DNA from: a virus
IMG/VR virus record: IMGVR_UViG_3300042691_032639
Location: 1 to 29,498 of that record
Strand: one strand, 5' to 3'
DNA length: 29,498 nucleotides
This document shows, piece after piece, positions 1 to 7,506 of this stretch. Every line of letters begins with the position of its first letter. Position 1 is the first letter of the stretch. The notes under the pieces were generated by a model. That model had not been told where the DNA came from. It ran no database searches and worked only from the letters and a program-made list of their open reading frames with translations. The position numbers were made by a program, and so were the translations under genes.

Positions 1-26
1 ACGCTTTCTTCTTTCTTTTTAGCCAT
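1..26 (-). CDS. Start of an unidentified gene (partial, runs off left edge)
   Basis: An ATG at 26-24 is preceded by AGGAG (plus-strand CTCCT, 33-37) at six-base spacing. The visible product begins MAKKKEES. It follows the terminator of the ssDNA-binding protein gene, so it is probably a separate transcription unit or is reached by read-through. Too little is visible to assign a function. Confidence 0.7.
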
Positions 27-40
27 ATTATTCTCCTAAG

Positions 41-72
41 TAAAAGAGCCACAGACTTTTGATCTGTGGCTC
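41..72 (-). terminator. Intrinsic terminator after the gp32-like gene
   Basis: There is a perfect 10-bp stem (gagccacaga at 46-55 with tctgtggctc at 63-72) and a 7-base loop. On the minus strand it is followed by TTTTA. It lies just downstream of the ssDNA-binding protein stop and upstream of the next gene's RBS, so it would terminate leftward transcription. Confidence 0.85.
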
Positions 73-97
73 AGTCTACATCATAACTAATTTAGTG

Positions 98-892
98 TTA
101 AGCGTCTAAATCCATATCTTCAAAGGCTTGTTCAAATTCAGATTTAGCCTTTACAGACTTTTTAGCTTGTACTGGCGTTGCTCCAAACTTTTTAAGTTCT
201 GTAGAGGTTTTTTCTACTTCTTCTTCTGATTGATCAGAAGCTAGGAATGTTACTACGATTTTCTCTACTTCTTCTGAAGTCTTACGAGCAAATAGAGTGT
301 TGAAGTCTGGAATTTGCTTTAATAGCTCCGCAGCCTTAGCTGGTCCTTCATCTGTTAGCTTTGATGAATTACGGGCAGCTGTAACATTTGTATCGGCGTA
401 CTGCTTACCGTTAGCTTGTTCTTTTAGAAGGAACATATCTACGCCCTTATCTGGGTCTGTGATATCTCCATACTCCTCGTCAAGAACATATTGTAGAAAA
501 GCCTTGTACACAGTTTGGCTATAACCAAATACTCTAACACCTTCAGTTTCTTCGCCTCTTACATAGATAGCAGAGTAGAAGCGTTCCTTGGCACCGATGT
601 CCTTAGCCATCTTCTTACCATCTTCTGATTTCTCTCTATAAAGCTTTGCAACTAGATCACAAGCTTCACAGTGTTCGCCATAGTTCTTCTTTGGGCACAG
701 AAAACCCTTAGCGTCAATTTGGTAGTGAAAGTAGAACTTCTTGAATGGATCACCATCCTCTGGACAAAGAACGCGAATCTTTGTCTTTACTCCATCCTTA
801 AGCGAGAAAAACTTGTTATTCTTATCGCTTGGTAGGTTCTTCTTTTGGGCTTCGTCTTGCTTCTGTTGCATCTTTTTCATATCAATAGCCAT
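98..892 (-). CDS. 32: Single-stranded DNA-binding protein, T4 gp32-like
   Basis: The 264-aa product is a T4 gp32-type ssDNA-binding protein, which coats single-stranded DNA in replication, recombination and repair. The sequence shows a basic N-terminal segment (about residues 1-20). It has a zinc-ligand pattern H56-x9-C66-x8-C75-x2-C78, close to the H/C/C/C set of T4 gp32. An acidic C-terminal tail ends EQAFEDMDLDA, the region used by gp32 to recruit partner proteins. Length is slightly below T4 gp32 (301 aa). The ATG at 892 has a strong AAGGAG RBS (900-905). The gene is flanked by a hairpin-containing leader and its own terminator, which suits high and independently controlled expression. 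It uses more AAG, GAC and CTT-type codons than the AT-rich structural genes, as does the capsid gene. Confidence 0.9.
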   Translation of the reverse strand: MAIDMKKMQQKQDEAQKKNLPSDKNNKFFSLKDGVKTKIRVLCPEDGDPFKKFYFHYQIDAKGFLCPKKNYGEHCEACDLVAKLYREKSEDGKKMAKDIGAKERFYSAIYVRGEETEGVRVFGYSQTVYKAFLQYVLDEEYGDITDPDKGVDMFLLKEQANGKQYADTNVTAARNSSKLTDEGPAKAAELLKQIPDFNTLFARKTSEEVEKIVVTFLASDQSEEEVEKTSTELKKFGATPVQAKKSVKAKSEFEQAFEDMDLDA

Positions 893-899
893 TTGTATT

Positions 900-905
900 C
901 TCCTT
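900..905 (-). promoter_or_regulatory. Strong ribosome binding site of the gp32-like gene
   Basis: The minus strand reads AAGGAG seven bases before the ATG at 892, directly after a leader hairpin stem (906-927). Occlusion of this site by RNA structure or bound protein would be an obvious control point. Confidence 0.75.
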
Positions 906-961
906 GTCGGTCAGTGTCCCTGCCGACTGTTGTAAGACTCTAGCACGGTCTGCGCTAGAGT
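906..961 (-). promoter_or_regulatory. Structured 5' leader of the gp32-like gene (two hairpins)
   Basis: The roughly 68-base gap between the 84-aa gene and the gp32-like ATG can form two stems. One is ACTCTAGC/GCTAGAGT (937-944 with 954-961, 8 bp). The other is GTCGG/CCGAC (906-910 with 923-927), which abuts the RBS. The first stem is not followed by a U-tract, so it is not a typical terminator. T4 gene 32 is autoregulated through structured leader RNA; a similar role here is inference. Confidence 0.5.
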
Positions 962-1215
962 TAAAGCACAAATTTTTTAGTTTCTTTTTTTACTTCACCT
1001 AAAACAGTTTTCCAATTAAAAATTCTTATTTCTTGACTTTCTAAATCCCAAACTCTTTCTAAACCATCTTGTAACGGGTAAGTTTTTTTACCAGTGAGTT
1101 TGCTCTCTAGAAATAGCTTAGGCATTTCTGCTAATTTTACAAATTTCATTTTTCTCAGAGATCCATCTTGCTTCTTGAACACGCCTTCGTAAACATCTAA
1201 TTCAACCTCTGTCAT
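961..1215 (-). CDS. 84-aa hypothetical protein
   Basis: This small protein is rich in Lys and Glu and has alternating hydrophobic positions suggestive of beta strands (VELDVYEGVF, EIRIFNWKTVLGEV). Its ATG overlaps the TGA of the tubulin-like gene (ATGA at 1212-1215), so the two are probably translationally coupled. It precedes the structured leader of the gp32-like gene. No family was recognised. The genomic context suggests a role with the polymerase/tubulin-like/gp32 block, but no biochemical function can be read from the sequence. Confidence 0.8.
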   Translation of the reverse strand: MTEVELDVYEGVFKKQDGSLRKMKFVKLAEMPKLFLESKLTGKKTYPLQDGLERVWDLESQEIRIFNWKTVLGEVKKETKKFVL

Positions 1216-2036
1216 TCTTGAATCCTTTGACTAAAAGCGTGTATAAAACAATAATCTTGCTCTTGCTTTGTAGAGTATATTGTAAAGCTTACTTTGCAAT
1301 TGTCAACTGCTTTTGCAGTAACTAATGATTTAATATTTTTTAGAATAGAACCATCAGTTTTTAATTTTTCTTCGTTAAACACAAAATAAAAATATTTATC
1401 ACTTATATTTTGTAAGTTATATAAATAGTTCTCTACATTATTTTTTATATCGTAAACACCAACCGTACATATCCTTGCTATATCTTTTGGTGTTGCTATG
1501 TTCCCAAATATACCATCAGTTGTTTCGTTTGTTAAGATAAAATTTAAACAATTAAATATGTATTCGTTTATTTTTTGATAATATCCTATAACTGGTAGGT
1601 CGCCTAATATGTTTTCTACATTTGGGTTACTAACTAAATATATTTTCTTAAATATACCAGATCTAGCATATTCCTGTAAGACATTAAAAGTAAGTTTTTC
1701 CTGTAATAAATTATTACCAGCTAGAGAATTAGTCTGTGGTCTTATGTAGATTATATTTAATTCTCTCTCTTTTAACTGCTGAAGTATACGCAGTGATGCT
1801 CCAGATATCATTCCAGAGCCTCCTACTATCAGGAACGCTCTATCTCCAATTTTATCTAAATAATTTGATAGGCTTGGAGCATTTTTTTCATAGTCTTCGG
1901 GTGTTTTTTGTTCCTTAACAGGAATACAGTTTTCACCCTCAATATTTTTATCTATCAAAATAACATTATATTTCTCATCACCTTCAAATAATTCAGCGAT
2001 GTTGCAACCAGCGTTTCCAAGTCCAATTATAGTCAT
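1212..2036 (-). CDS. Divergent FtsZ/tubulin-superfamily GTPase-like protein
   Basis: The 274-aa product has the layout of an FtsZ/tubulin GTPase domain. A first strand and glycine loop, MTIIGLGNAGCNIAELF (residues 1-17), resemble the FtsZ N-terminal VIGVGGGGGN. A second strand follows (NVILID, 24-29). Residues 69-81 (LIVGGSGMISGAS) sit where the tubulin signature GGGTGTG lies, with one extra residue and substitutions. Next come a helix and strand (QQLKERELNIIYIRP), a strand ending in SNPN (132-139, like the FtsZ IPND segment), a long helix (150-168), and a T7-like loop around GNIATPKDIARI (178-189). A reduced C-terminal beta domain (214-274) completes it. It is shorter than bacterial FtsZ and has no long C-terminal tail. 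It starts one base after the polymerase stop (TAATATG). Phage tubulins (PhuZ, TubZ-like) form filaments that position or segregate DNA; filament formation and GTPase activity here are inference. A different Rossmann-type nucleotide-binding protein is the main alternative. Confidence 0.7.
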   Translation of the reverse strand: MTIIGLGNAGCNIAELFEGDEKYNVILIDKNIEGENCIPVKEQKTPEDYEKNAPSLSNYLDKIGDRAFLIVGGSGMISGASLRILQQLKERELNIIYIRPQTNSLAGNNLLQEKLTFNVLQEYARSGIFKKIYLVSNPNVENILGDLPVIGYYQKINEYIFNCLNFILTNETTDGIFGNIATPKDIARICTVGVYDIKNNVENYLYNLQNISDKYFYFVFNEEKLKTDGSILKNIKSLVTAKAVDNCKVSFTIYSTKQEQDYCFIHAFSQRIQE

Positions 2037-2037
2037 A

Positions 2038-3240
2038 TTATACCTTTAGTTTTATTTTCTTCATTTCACCGTAATTCTTTCCAATCTTAACATTAGCTAG
2101 AAATTTACCGTATTTAGTATCTTGCACAATTTTTAGAATCTCTAAAACGTCATTTTTTTCATCATCTGCTAGGTCCAAGACAAATTCATCGTGTAGAAGA
2201 AAAGAAATAAATGTCTTCTTACCTTTTAGATAGTCGTCTACCTTTAATATTTGCCTGTGATACAAATCAATAAAAGTGCTTTGATTTAGATAAGGAATAG
2301 CATGATGTTCATCGCTTTCAATCTTACGTCCAAAAGGAGTATGAACATAGCCATCTACCCAATACAATGTCTTCAAAGAGTTTTTATCAAAAAGAGCATC
2401 TAGTTTTGGAGCATACTTCTGATAAACTGGGTTGCTTGAATTATAAAGCCATTCTGTGACAATTTTTTTCGTGTCTGTTCTATTCAAGCCTCCTAAAATG
2501 TCTCTGCCAATCCATTCGTACATATCTTCTTGTGGTTGCTCTTTGTTTAAGAGGGCTAAAGATGTTCTGAATTCAGCCGCGTTGACATCAATTGATACAA
2601 ACCAATCATTTTGAGGTTTTAGCGCACCTCTATAGGCTTTTTGAAAGTTTTGAATAGGAAAACTATTTTGCTTAGTTGAGAGCCGACCGGTGATTGATCC
2701 ATAAAGATTATAATTTACATATTTTTTAGCATCGCGGATACGATGAAAATAGGATAAATCTCTTTCGGTAATAATATTATTTTTTAGCACATCAAGATCA
2801 ATGTTTAATTCTCTGAATTTGATATCTGTTAAAAGCTCGTTGAAACGTCTGAAAAATTCGTACTCCTGTGGTTTAGGGTATGTCTTTAAAACATGTTCTG
2901 TTATTTCATTTTTTAAAAAACAATATTCCAACAGAAATTTTTTTGGCACCAAATCGTAAAAACAATTTTCTCTCAATGAGACTTTTGCTTCTTTGAAAGA
3001 TGCAAGAAAAGCTTTTAACTTGTAATTAATGAAATCCCAATTTTCTTTCAAATTATCAGGGCACACTTCTCCAAGAGATTTACCCTCACAATAAAGTTGT
3101 GCATAGTCAATATTTCTACCTTTTAGGAAGGCAGAATATGACCAACTTTTAGTTAAATTTTCTGGAATTTCTTTTATTAGATCATTCTCAATATAAATAG
3201 CAACACAATTTTCTTTATCATCCAGAGCTTGAAAGATCAT
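2038..3240 (-). CDS. Minimal family-A DNA polymerase (palm/fingers, no exonuclease domain)
   Basis: The 400-aa product carries the PolA polymerase motifs in order. These are YGSITGRLSTKQNSFPIQN (180-198, like TGRLSS...NLQN), motif A with D218, E223 and R225 (SIDVNAAEFR), and motif B with R254, K258 and Y266 (RTDTKKIVTEWLYN). They are followed by GYVHTPFGR (297-305) and motif C HDE (350-352). Both catalytic aspartates (D218, D351) and the motif B Arg and Lys are present; the usual Phe/Tyr of motif B is Thr262. The N-terminal ~165 residues are too short for a 3'-5' exonuclease domain and no DxE exonuclease motif was seen, so any proofreading would come from another protein. The gene sits 7 bases after a structural-region gene and 1 base before the tubulin-like gene. 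T4 itself uses a family-B polymerase, so this is a departure from T4. Expected role: template-directed DNA synthesis, either as the main replicase or as an accessory polymerase. Confidence 0.88.
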   Translation of the reverse strand: MIFQALDDKENCVAIYIENDLIKEIPENLTKSWSYSAFLKGRNIDYAQLYCEGKSLGEVCPDNLKENWDFINYKLKAFLASFKEAKVSLRENCFYDLVPKKFLLEYCFLKNEITEHVLKTYPKPQEYEFFRRFNELLTDIKFRELNIDLDVLKNNIITERDLSYFHRIRDAKKYVNYNLYGSITGRLSTKQNSFPIQNFQKAYRGALKPQNDWFVSIDVNAAEFRTSLALLNKEQPQEDMYEWIGRDILGGLNRTDTKKIVTEWLYNSSNPVYQKYAPKLDALFDKNSLKTLYWVDGYVHTPFGRKIESDEHHAIPYLNQSTFIDLYHRQILKVDDYLKGKKTFISFLLHDEFVLDLADDEKNDVLEILKIVQDTKYGKFLANVKIGKNYGEMKKIKLKV

Positions 3241-3247
3241 TTTTCAC

Positions 3248-4537
3248 CTAAAATTTGAATTCATCTTGCATGAAGATTGCTTTGTTGATCATCTTCTCTC
3301 TATCTATAGCACGCCTGTCTGTTCTGTCAACATCAAACAAATTAGAAGTTATGTTATTTATATAATCTACGGATGACCTGATGTTATAGGTTTTATTATA
3401 GGCTAATGCTCCTCTATAATATTTATCAAATTCAAGTTGATTCCATTTTTGTCTTGTTTCTAGCGCTCTAAAATATAGTAGAAGTCTTATCCAATGTTCA
3501 GTAGGAAATATATCATTTATAATTTCTATGTTTAGTATTTCTCTGGTTGTTTTACCAACAAATATTTCTCTTGTTTTAACAGATTCTTTACCGCTAATAA
3601 CTTCTGTATTTGGAAAAATAAAAGTATTATAAAACTGCAAAAACATAAACTTTAATAATTCTAATTCTGTAGTTTCTTCATACTTTTTACCAATCATTGC
3701 TTTGACATATCTTTTATTATAAAAAGATTCTTCGCTATCTATACCATTTCTGGCAAAATATCCATCCTGTATTTGATACCCGCAAAGATCAATTAAACCA
3801 GTTTGGTTAAGCATAGATTGTTTTGTATTGAATATTAATCTCCAAGGAGCGTTCTTGTCAACTAAAAATCCAAATCTATTTGCTGATTCTAGATAGAATT
3901 CAAAATTTTTATCTTTTATGTATTCATCATGTTTTATCTGATCGTTGTTAAAAGAGTTGCTTCTAAGATCTACTATAAGTCCAGATACATATGGGCTACA
4001 ATATATGCTTTGCAAAAAAGCGGTTCTAGTGAAGGGAATTTGTTGTATTTTAATAAATTTAGAAATTATGTCAATAAAAATCTGTGAAAAATCTTTAACA
4101 TTGTTTATTTTATTATTTTGTTCTTTGGTTATAAATAAAGCAAAATCATCGTAAACAGATTCAATATAATTTTGATATTCTAAGTGAAAGGAAACATAGG
4201 CTTTTACAGGAAAAAGATTAGTAAAAACGCTATCTGGAGCGATTTTACCAAGACCAGCTCTGAAGTATTTTTGAAGATCAACATACGCTTGAGCCGGTAT
4301 ATCCAAAAGCATTAGATCGGCATTTGATAAAATGGGTGATAAAAAATTAGTATCTATGAAAATAGAACTGTTTTTATTATCAATTCTACCATAAAAACGA
4401 TCATTAAATTCTAGTGTACTTATTTTTTTGGTTTCTCTATTCAAAAAAATTGTGTCATATGTATCTTTTTTTCTAAAAAAATCTGCTAAAGATTCTTTTT
4501 CTTCAACATTTAAAATAAAATTATTTTGTAATGGCAT
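3248..4537 (-). CDS. Hypothetical protein of the baseplate/structural region
   Basis: The 429-aa product has no recognised domain. It is rich in Phe, Tyr, Ile and Asn, without a signal peptide or clear membrane helices, and appears mixed alpha/beta. The C-terminal half is predominantly helical and Arg-rich near the end. Its ATG is 2 bases after the stop of the hub-like gene and its stop is 7 bases before the polymerase ATG, so it belongs to the same leftward operon. Position suggests a baseplate or other virion component, but a link to the polymerase downstream is equally possible. Confidence 0.75.
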   Translation of the reverse strand: MPLQNNFILNVEEKESLADFFRKKDTYDTIFLNRETKKISTLEFNDRFYGRIDNKNSSIFIDTNFLSPILSNADLMLLDIPAQAYVDLQKYFRAGLGKIAPDSVFTNLFPVKAYVSFHLEYQNYIESVYDDFALFITKEQNNKINNVKDFSQIFIDIISKFIKIQQIPFTRTAFLQSIYCSPYVSGLIVDLRSNSFNNDQIKHDEYIKDKNFEFYLESANRFGFLVDKNAPWRLIFNTKQSMLNQTGLIDLCGYQIQDGYFARNGIDSEESFYNKRYVKAMIGKKYEETTELELLKFMFLQFYNTFIFPNTEVISGKESVKTREIFVGKTTREILNIEIINDIFPTEHWIRLLLYFRALETRQKWNQLEFDKYYRGALAYNKTYNIRSSVDYINNITSNLFDVDRTDRRAIDREKMINKAIFMQDEFKF

Positions 4538-4539
4538 TA

Positions 4540-7158
4540 TTATTTACCGTCAATTGGTGGTTTTCTTTCTTCTATCTGTTTAATCTGTGCGGATCTATCT
4601 TGTACTGCTTGCGATGTAGTATCTTTTTGTTTAGCAGAACCAGCAGCATTCTGATCTCTTCCGTCCATTGAATAAAGTAGAGTAACTGATATTTTTGTCG
4701 AAAAAGAACCCGGTTCTATAGAGTGATAAACTTTATTTACGTTATAAATACCGCCAACACCAAATTGCACTACTTCATCGCGTCTTGCGTCTGGTGCGCT
4801 CAATAAAAATGTAGGGTCTACGAAAACTTTAGAACCAGCAAAGAACAATGTATTACCGAACATTTCTATATCACCATTAAAAAGGCCAGATCTAACAAAT
4901 GGATTTCCTCTAGATAGATCTCTATTGTTTTGAACAGCTATAACTGCTAATTGAGATGATATTTGAGACTTAGAAAAATTAACTTTTTTAAATAAGCCTT
5001 TTTCTGCGCCTATTTGTACGTCTATTATACCGCTTGTGTCTCTTGTGCCATAATCAAGAATCTTTCCTGTTATATTATCCATTTGCCTAGTAGTAATATA
5101 ATAATAATTTATTAGATAGCTTTTATTTGCCAATTCTTGTCGGAATAAAATATCGGCTTCAACACTTTTTAAGACAAATGGCAAAAGATGTCTTTTTCTT
5201 TCCATAAGTTCTTGATATGGAACTCTAGAAAAAAACTCTACTTCTGTTTGTTTATCGTCAGATGGTACAGTTCTGGCGCTGCAACTGCCTATTGTAATGT
5301 CGCCAAAATGTTTTTTCATTTGAGTACCAAATACATTACCAACCATCGAATCAAAAACTAATTCTTTAAACAGTTTTTCTATAAAGAATTGTAATTGTAT
5401 TACTTTTACTTTTTTATTTATGAAATGCTCAAATAGAAATTTTTTAAATCTTTCTAAAGAGATTGGTAAATCTGCTAGATTTGCTACATTTGGAGGTCCA
5501 TATTCAAAAACTTCCACACCATCTTTATTTTTTACTTTTTTAACATTTGAATAAGTAAAATTTCCAAGTAAAGGAACAGTTGAAGCCAAATCTTTATCAT
5601 TTGTCAGGCAACCAAACGCATATTCAAGAATATCTCCTAAGAAAACGAATGTAATAATTTTATCAGTCTTGGAGTCAAATAATGAGCTTGTCTCTTTTTG
5701 TTCTTTTTGTTTTGCGGCACTATCTTTTTTCTTATTTTTTGATAGGTCTTTTTTAACAAATGCTTGATCATTTTCTACAGGGGGTACTGGTCCTACTTTT
5801 GTTATCTCTGGTGCGTCTAAACTAACAGCCCCTTCTATCGATAGGACTTTTGTATCAGATTCTATATTTTTTTCAAAATGAGTTTTTAAATTATCAAGAG
5901 TTTGTTTTTTAATTTTAAGAGTGTGTAACTTTGAATTACTAAATAAATCTTTTAAAAATTCTTTATAAATCGTATTTTCTTCTTGGGCAACTTTTTCTTG
6001 TAATCTTTTTATTGCTTCGTCTTTTTGTTTTTTAATTTCTAATTCTTTTTTTAAGAATTGCGCTTCCATACGAGTTAATTTCTTTTTAGTATTAATTTTA
6101 GTAGTAATAACGTTAGAGGTTTCAGGTATTTTCTCTATCTCTGCGATTTTATCATTATATGGAGCTATTCTTTTTAATATATCAAAATGATTTATAATTT
6201 TTCCATCATCGGTTTTGTAATATAAAACACTTGCTTCTGTTGAACTTAAATCAGTTATTGCTGCACCTAGATAATTTGCTGTTATGCCAATTTTACCTTC
6301 AGAATTAACATCTATTTCAAAATCTCTATGTCCTAAATAATAAGTGTATGAAGACCTTTCTAAAGCATATCTTATTTCTTGTATATCTGTTTCTTTTAAA
6401 TCAGTTGAGCCATAATTTATTCTTCTTAGGGTTTTTTCATCATACGACCAACCTATTTCTAATTTTATTCTAAAAGAATTAGTATCTGACATTTCAGCTA
6501 CCGTACCATCACCCTCTTTTGCAATAGCTGCATCTCTATTAAAGAAATCTTTGAAACAAACTTCTGCAAAAACATTCTCATCTTCCTCGGAACGAACAAG
6601 GAATTTTTTAAAGAGTATATTAAAGTCAGTAAAAAAATACTTTATTGAAGTAGTAAGAAAGGCTGGAACTATTTTTGAGGTTTGATCATCGATAGTTACG
6701 CTTTGTATGCCTGCACCATATGCCTTACCGTATTCTTTTAATAGAATTTCTTCTCCTTTGGTCGGCATGGATAATACATCTTCAAAAGGAGCTAAGAAAG
6801 TATAACTACTTCTATTAAGTTCTTTAGTTGTTATTAATTGTGGATTAAGAATTTTTTTTCTTAAATCTCCTTTATCAAAAACCCTTGTTTGAATAACTTT
6901 ATAAAGCCTAACTTTAGGCATTATAGTGCTAAAAAAAACTGGTGTCGTGTTGACAAATTTATTAACTTTTTTTGGTCCAAATAAAAGATTCACAAAATAT
7001 GAATTATCATCTGCATTTTGAGCGTCAATTCTTATAAAGTTTTTATAGAATGTTGCTTGCTCTAAAGTTTTTTTAAATTTTACAATATGGTCCAAATAAA
7101 GCAAAAGACCGCCTTGATCCTCTATCGTATAACCAGTTTTTGTTTCTTTATTAGCCAT
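4540..7158 (-). CDS. Large baseplate hub-like structural protein
   Basis: The 872-aa protein has an N-terminal beta-rich region (about 1-340) containing NTTPVFFSTIMPKVRLYKV, of a type seen in large virion proteins of marine T4-like phages. A Lys/Glu-rich helical region likely forms a coiled coil (about 355-430), followed by a charged low-complexity linker (455-500). The C-terminal domain (about 690-840) includes NPFVRSGLFNGDIEMFGN and GVGGIYNVNKVYHSIEPGSF. That C-terminal pattern resembles hub proteins of contractile tails, where a beta domain caps the tube (T4 gp27-type). It follows the gp53-like and tube-fold genes, which supports a baseplate role. The exact equivalent (hub or another central baseplate protein) is uncertain. 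Confidence 0.6.
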   Translation of the reverse strand: MANKETKTGYTIEDQGGLLLYLDHIVKFKKTLEQATFYKNFIRIDAQNADDNSYFVNLLFGPKKVNKFVNTTPVFFSTIMPKVRLYKVIQTRVFDKGDLRKKILNPQLITTKELNRSSYTFLAPFEDVLSMPTKGEEILLKEYGKAYGAGIQSVTIDDQTSKIVPAFLTTSIKYFFTDFNILFKKFLVRSEEDENVFAEVCFKDFFNRDAAIAKEGDGTVAEMSDTNSFRIKLEIGWSYDEKTLRRINYGSTDLKETDIQEIRYALERSSYTYYLGHRDFEIDVNSEGKIGITANYLGAAITDLSSTEASVLYYKTDDGKIINHFDILKRIAPYNDKIAEIEKIPETSNVITTKINTKKKLTRMEAQFLKKELEIKKQKDEAIKRLQEKVAQEENTIYKEFLKDLFSNSKLHTLKIKKQTLDNLKTHFEKNIESDTKVLSIEGAVSLDAPEITKVGPVPPVENDQAFVKKDLSKNKKKDSAAKQKEQKETSSLFDSKTDKIITFVFLGDILEYAFGCLTNDKDLASTVPLLGNFTYSNVKKVKNKDGVEVFEYGPPNVANLADLPISLERFKKFLFEHFINKKVKVIQLQFFIEKLFKELVFDSMVGNVFGTQMKKHFGDITIGSCSARTVPSDDKQTEVEFFSRVPYQELMERKRHLLPFVLKSVEADILFRQELANKSYLINYYYITTRQMDNITGKILDYGTRDTSGIIDVQIGAEKGLFKKVNFSKSQISSQLAVIAVQNNRDLSRGNPFVRSGLFNGDIEMFGNTLFFAGSKVFVDPTFLLSAPDARRDEVVQFGVGGIYNVNKVYHSIEPGSFSTKISVTLLYSMDGRDQNAAGSAKQKDTTSQAVQDRSAQIKQIEERKPPIDGK

Positions 7159-7160
7159 AT

Positions 7161-7502
7161 TTAACCACCGTAGTAATAGCCTAAAGCTTTTTGTAGCGGT
7201 AATGGTATATAAATAACATCACCAATTGAATTATGCTGTTCTGTTGGTCTGGAATTGAACCAAGCTATAAGCCACCAGTATCTAAAATCATCATAATGTT
7301 TTTGCGACAAAACATAATATTTATCACCCGATGCCCACACATGAGGCGCTTTTATTAAGTTTATCTTCATACTATCAGTAACCTCTGTGATAGTTTGTGT
7401 ACCATATTGATTTATAAATAATCTATTTCTATTTTCAAATGTTTTTTTATATTGCTCAGTAGCATTTTCAAAAACTCTACTATAGTCATATCTAGTAGCC
7501 AT
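7161..7502 (-). CDS. 53: Baseplate wedge protein, gp53-like (LysM-type)
   Basis: The 113-aa product contains the pattern HYDDFRYWWLIAWFNS (about 68-83) followed by SIGDVIYIPLPLQ (about 91-103). This is characteristic of gp53/LysM-like wedge proteins (…WWAI…N……GxxLxIP). In T4, gp53 joins the wedges around the hub. It lies between the tube-fold baseplate gene and the hub-like gene with gaps of only a few bases, consistent with a baseplate operon. It is shorter than T4 gp53 (196 aa), so it is nearly reduced to the LysM-like core. Confidence 0.7.
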   Translation of the reverse strand: MATRYDYSRVFENATEQYKKTFENRNRLFINQYGTQTITEVTDSMKINLIKAPHVWASGDKYYVLSQKHYDDFRYWWLIAWFNSRPTEQHNSIGDVIYIPLPLQKALGYYYGG

Positions 7503-7506
7503 TTAT

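Noticed and set aside
937-961. Hairpin ACTCTAGC/GCTAGAGT as a terminator
   Set aside because: It is not followed by a U-tract on the minus strand, so it is listed as leader structure instead.
1212-2036. NAD-dependent Rossmann enzyme reading of the tubulin-like protein
   Set aside because: GLGNAGCN alone would fit, but the second glycine motif at 72-79 and the following strand-helix order fit FtsZ/tubulin better. Kept as the alternative.
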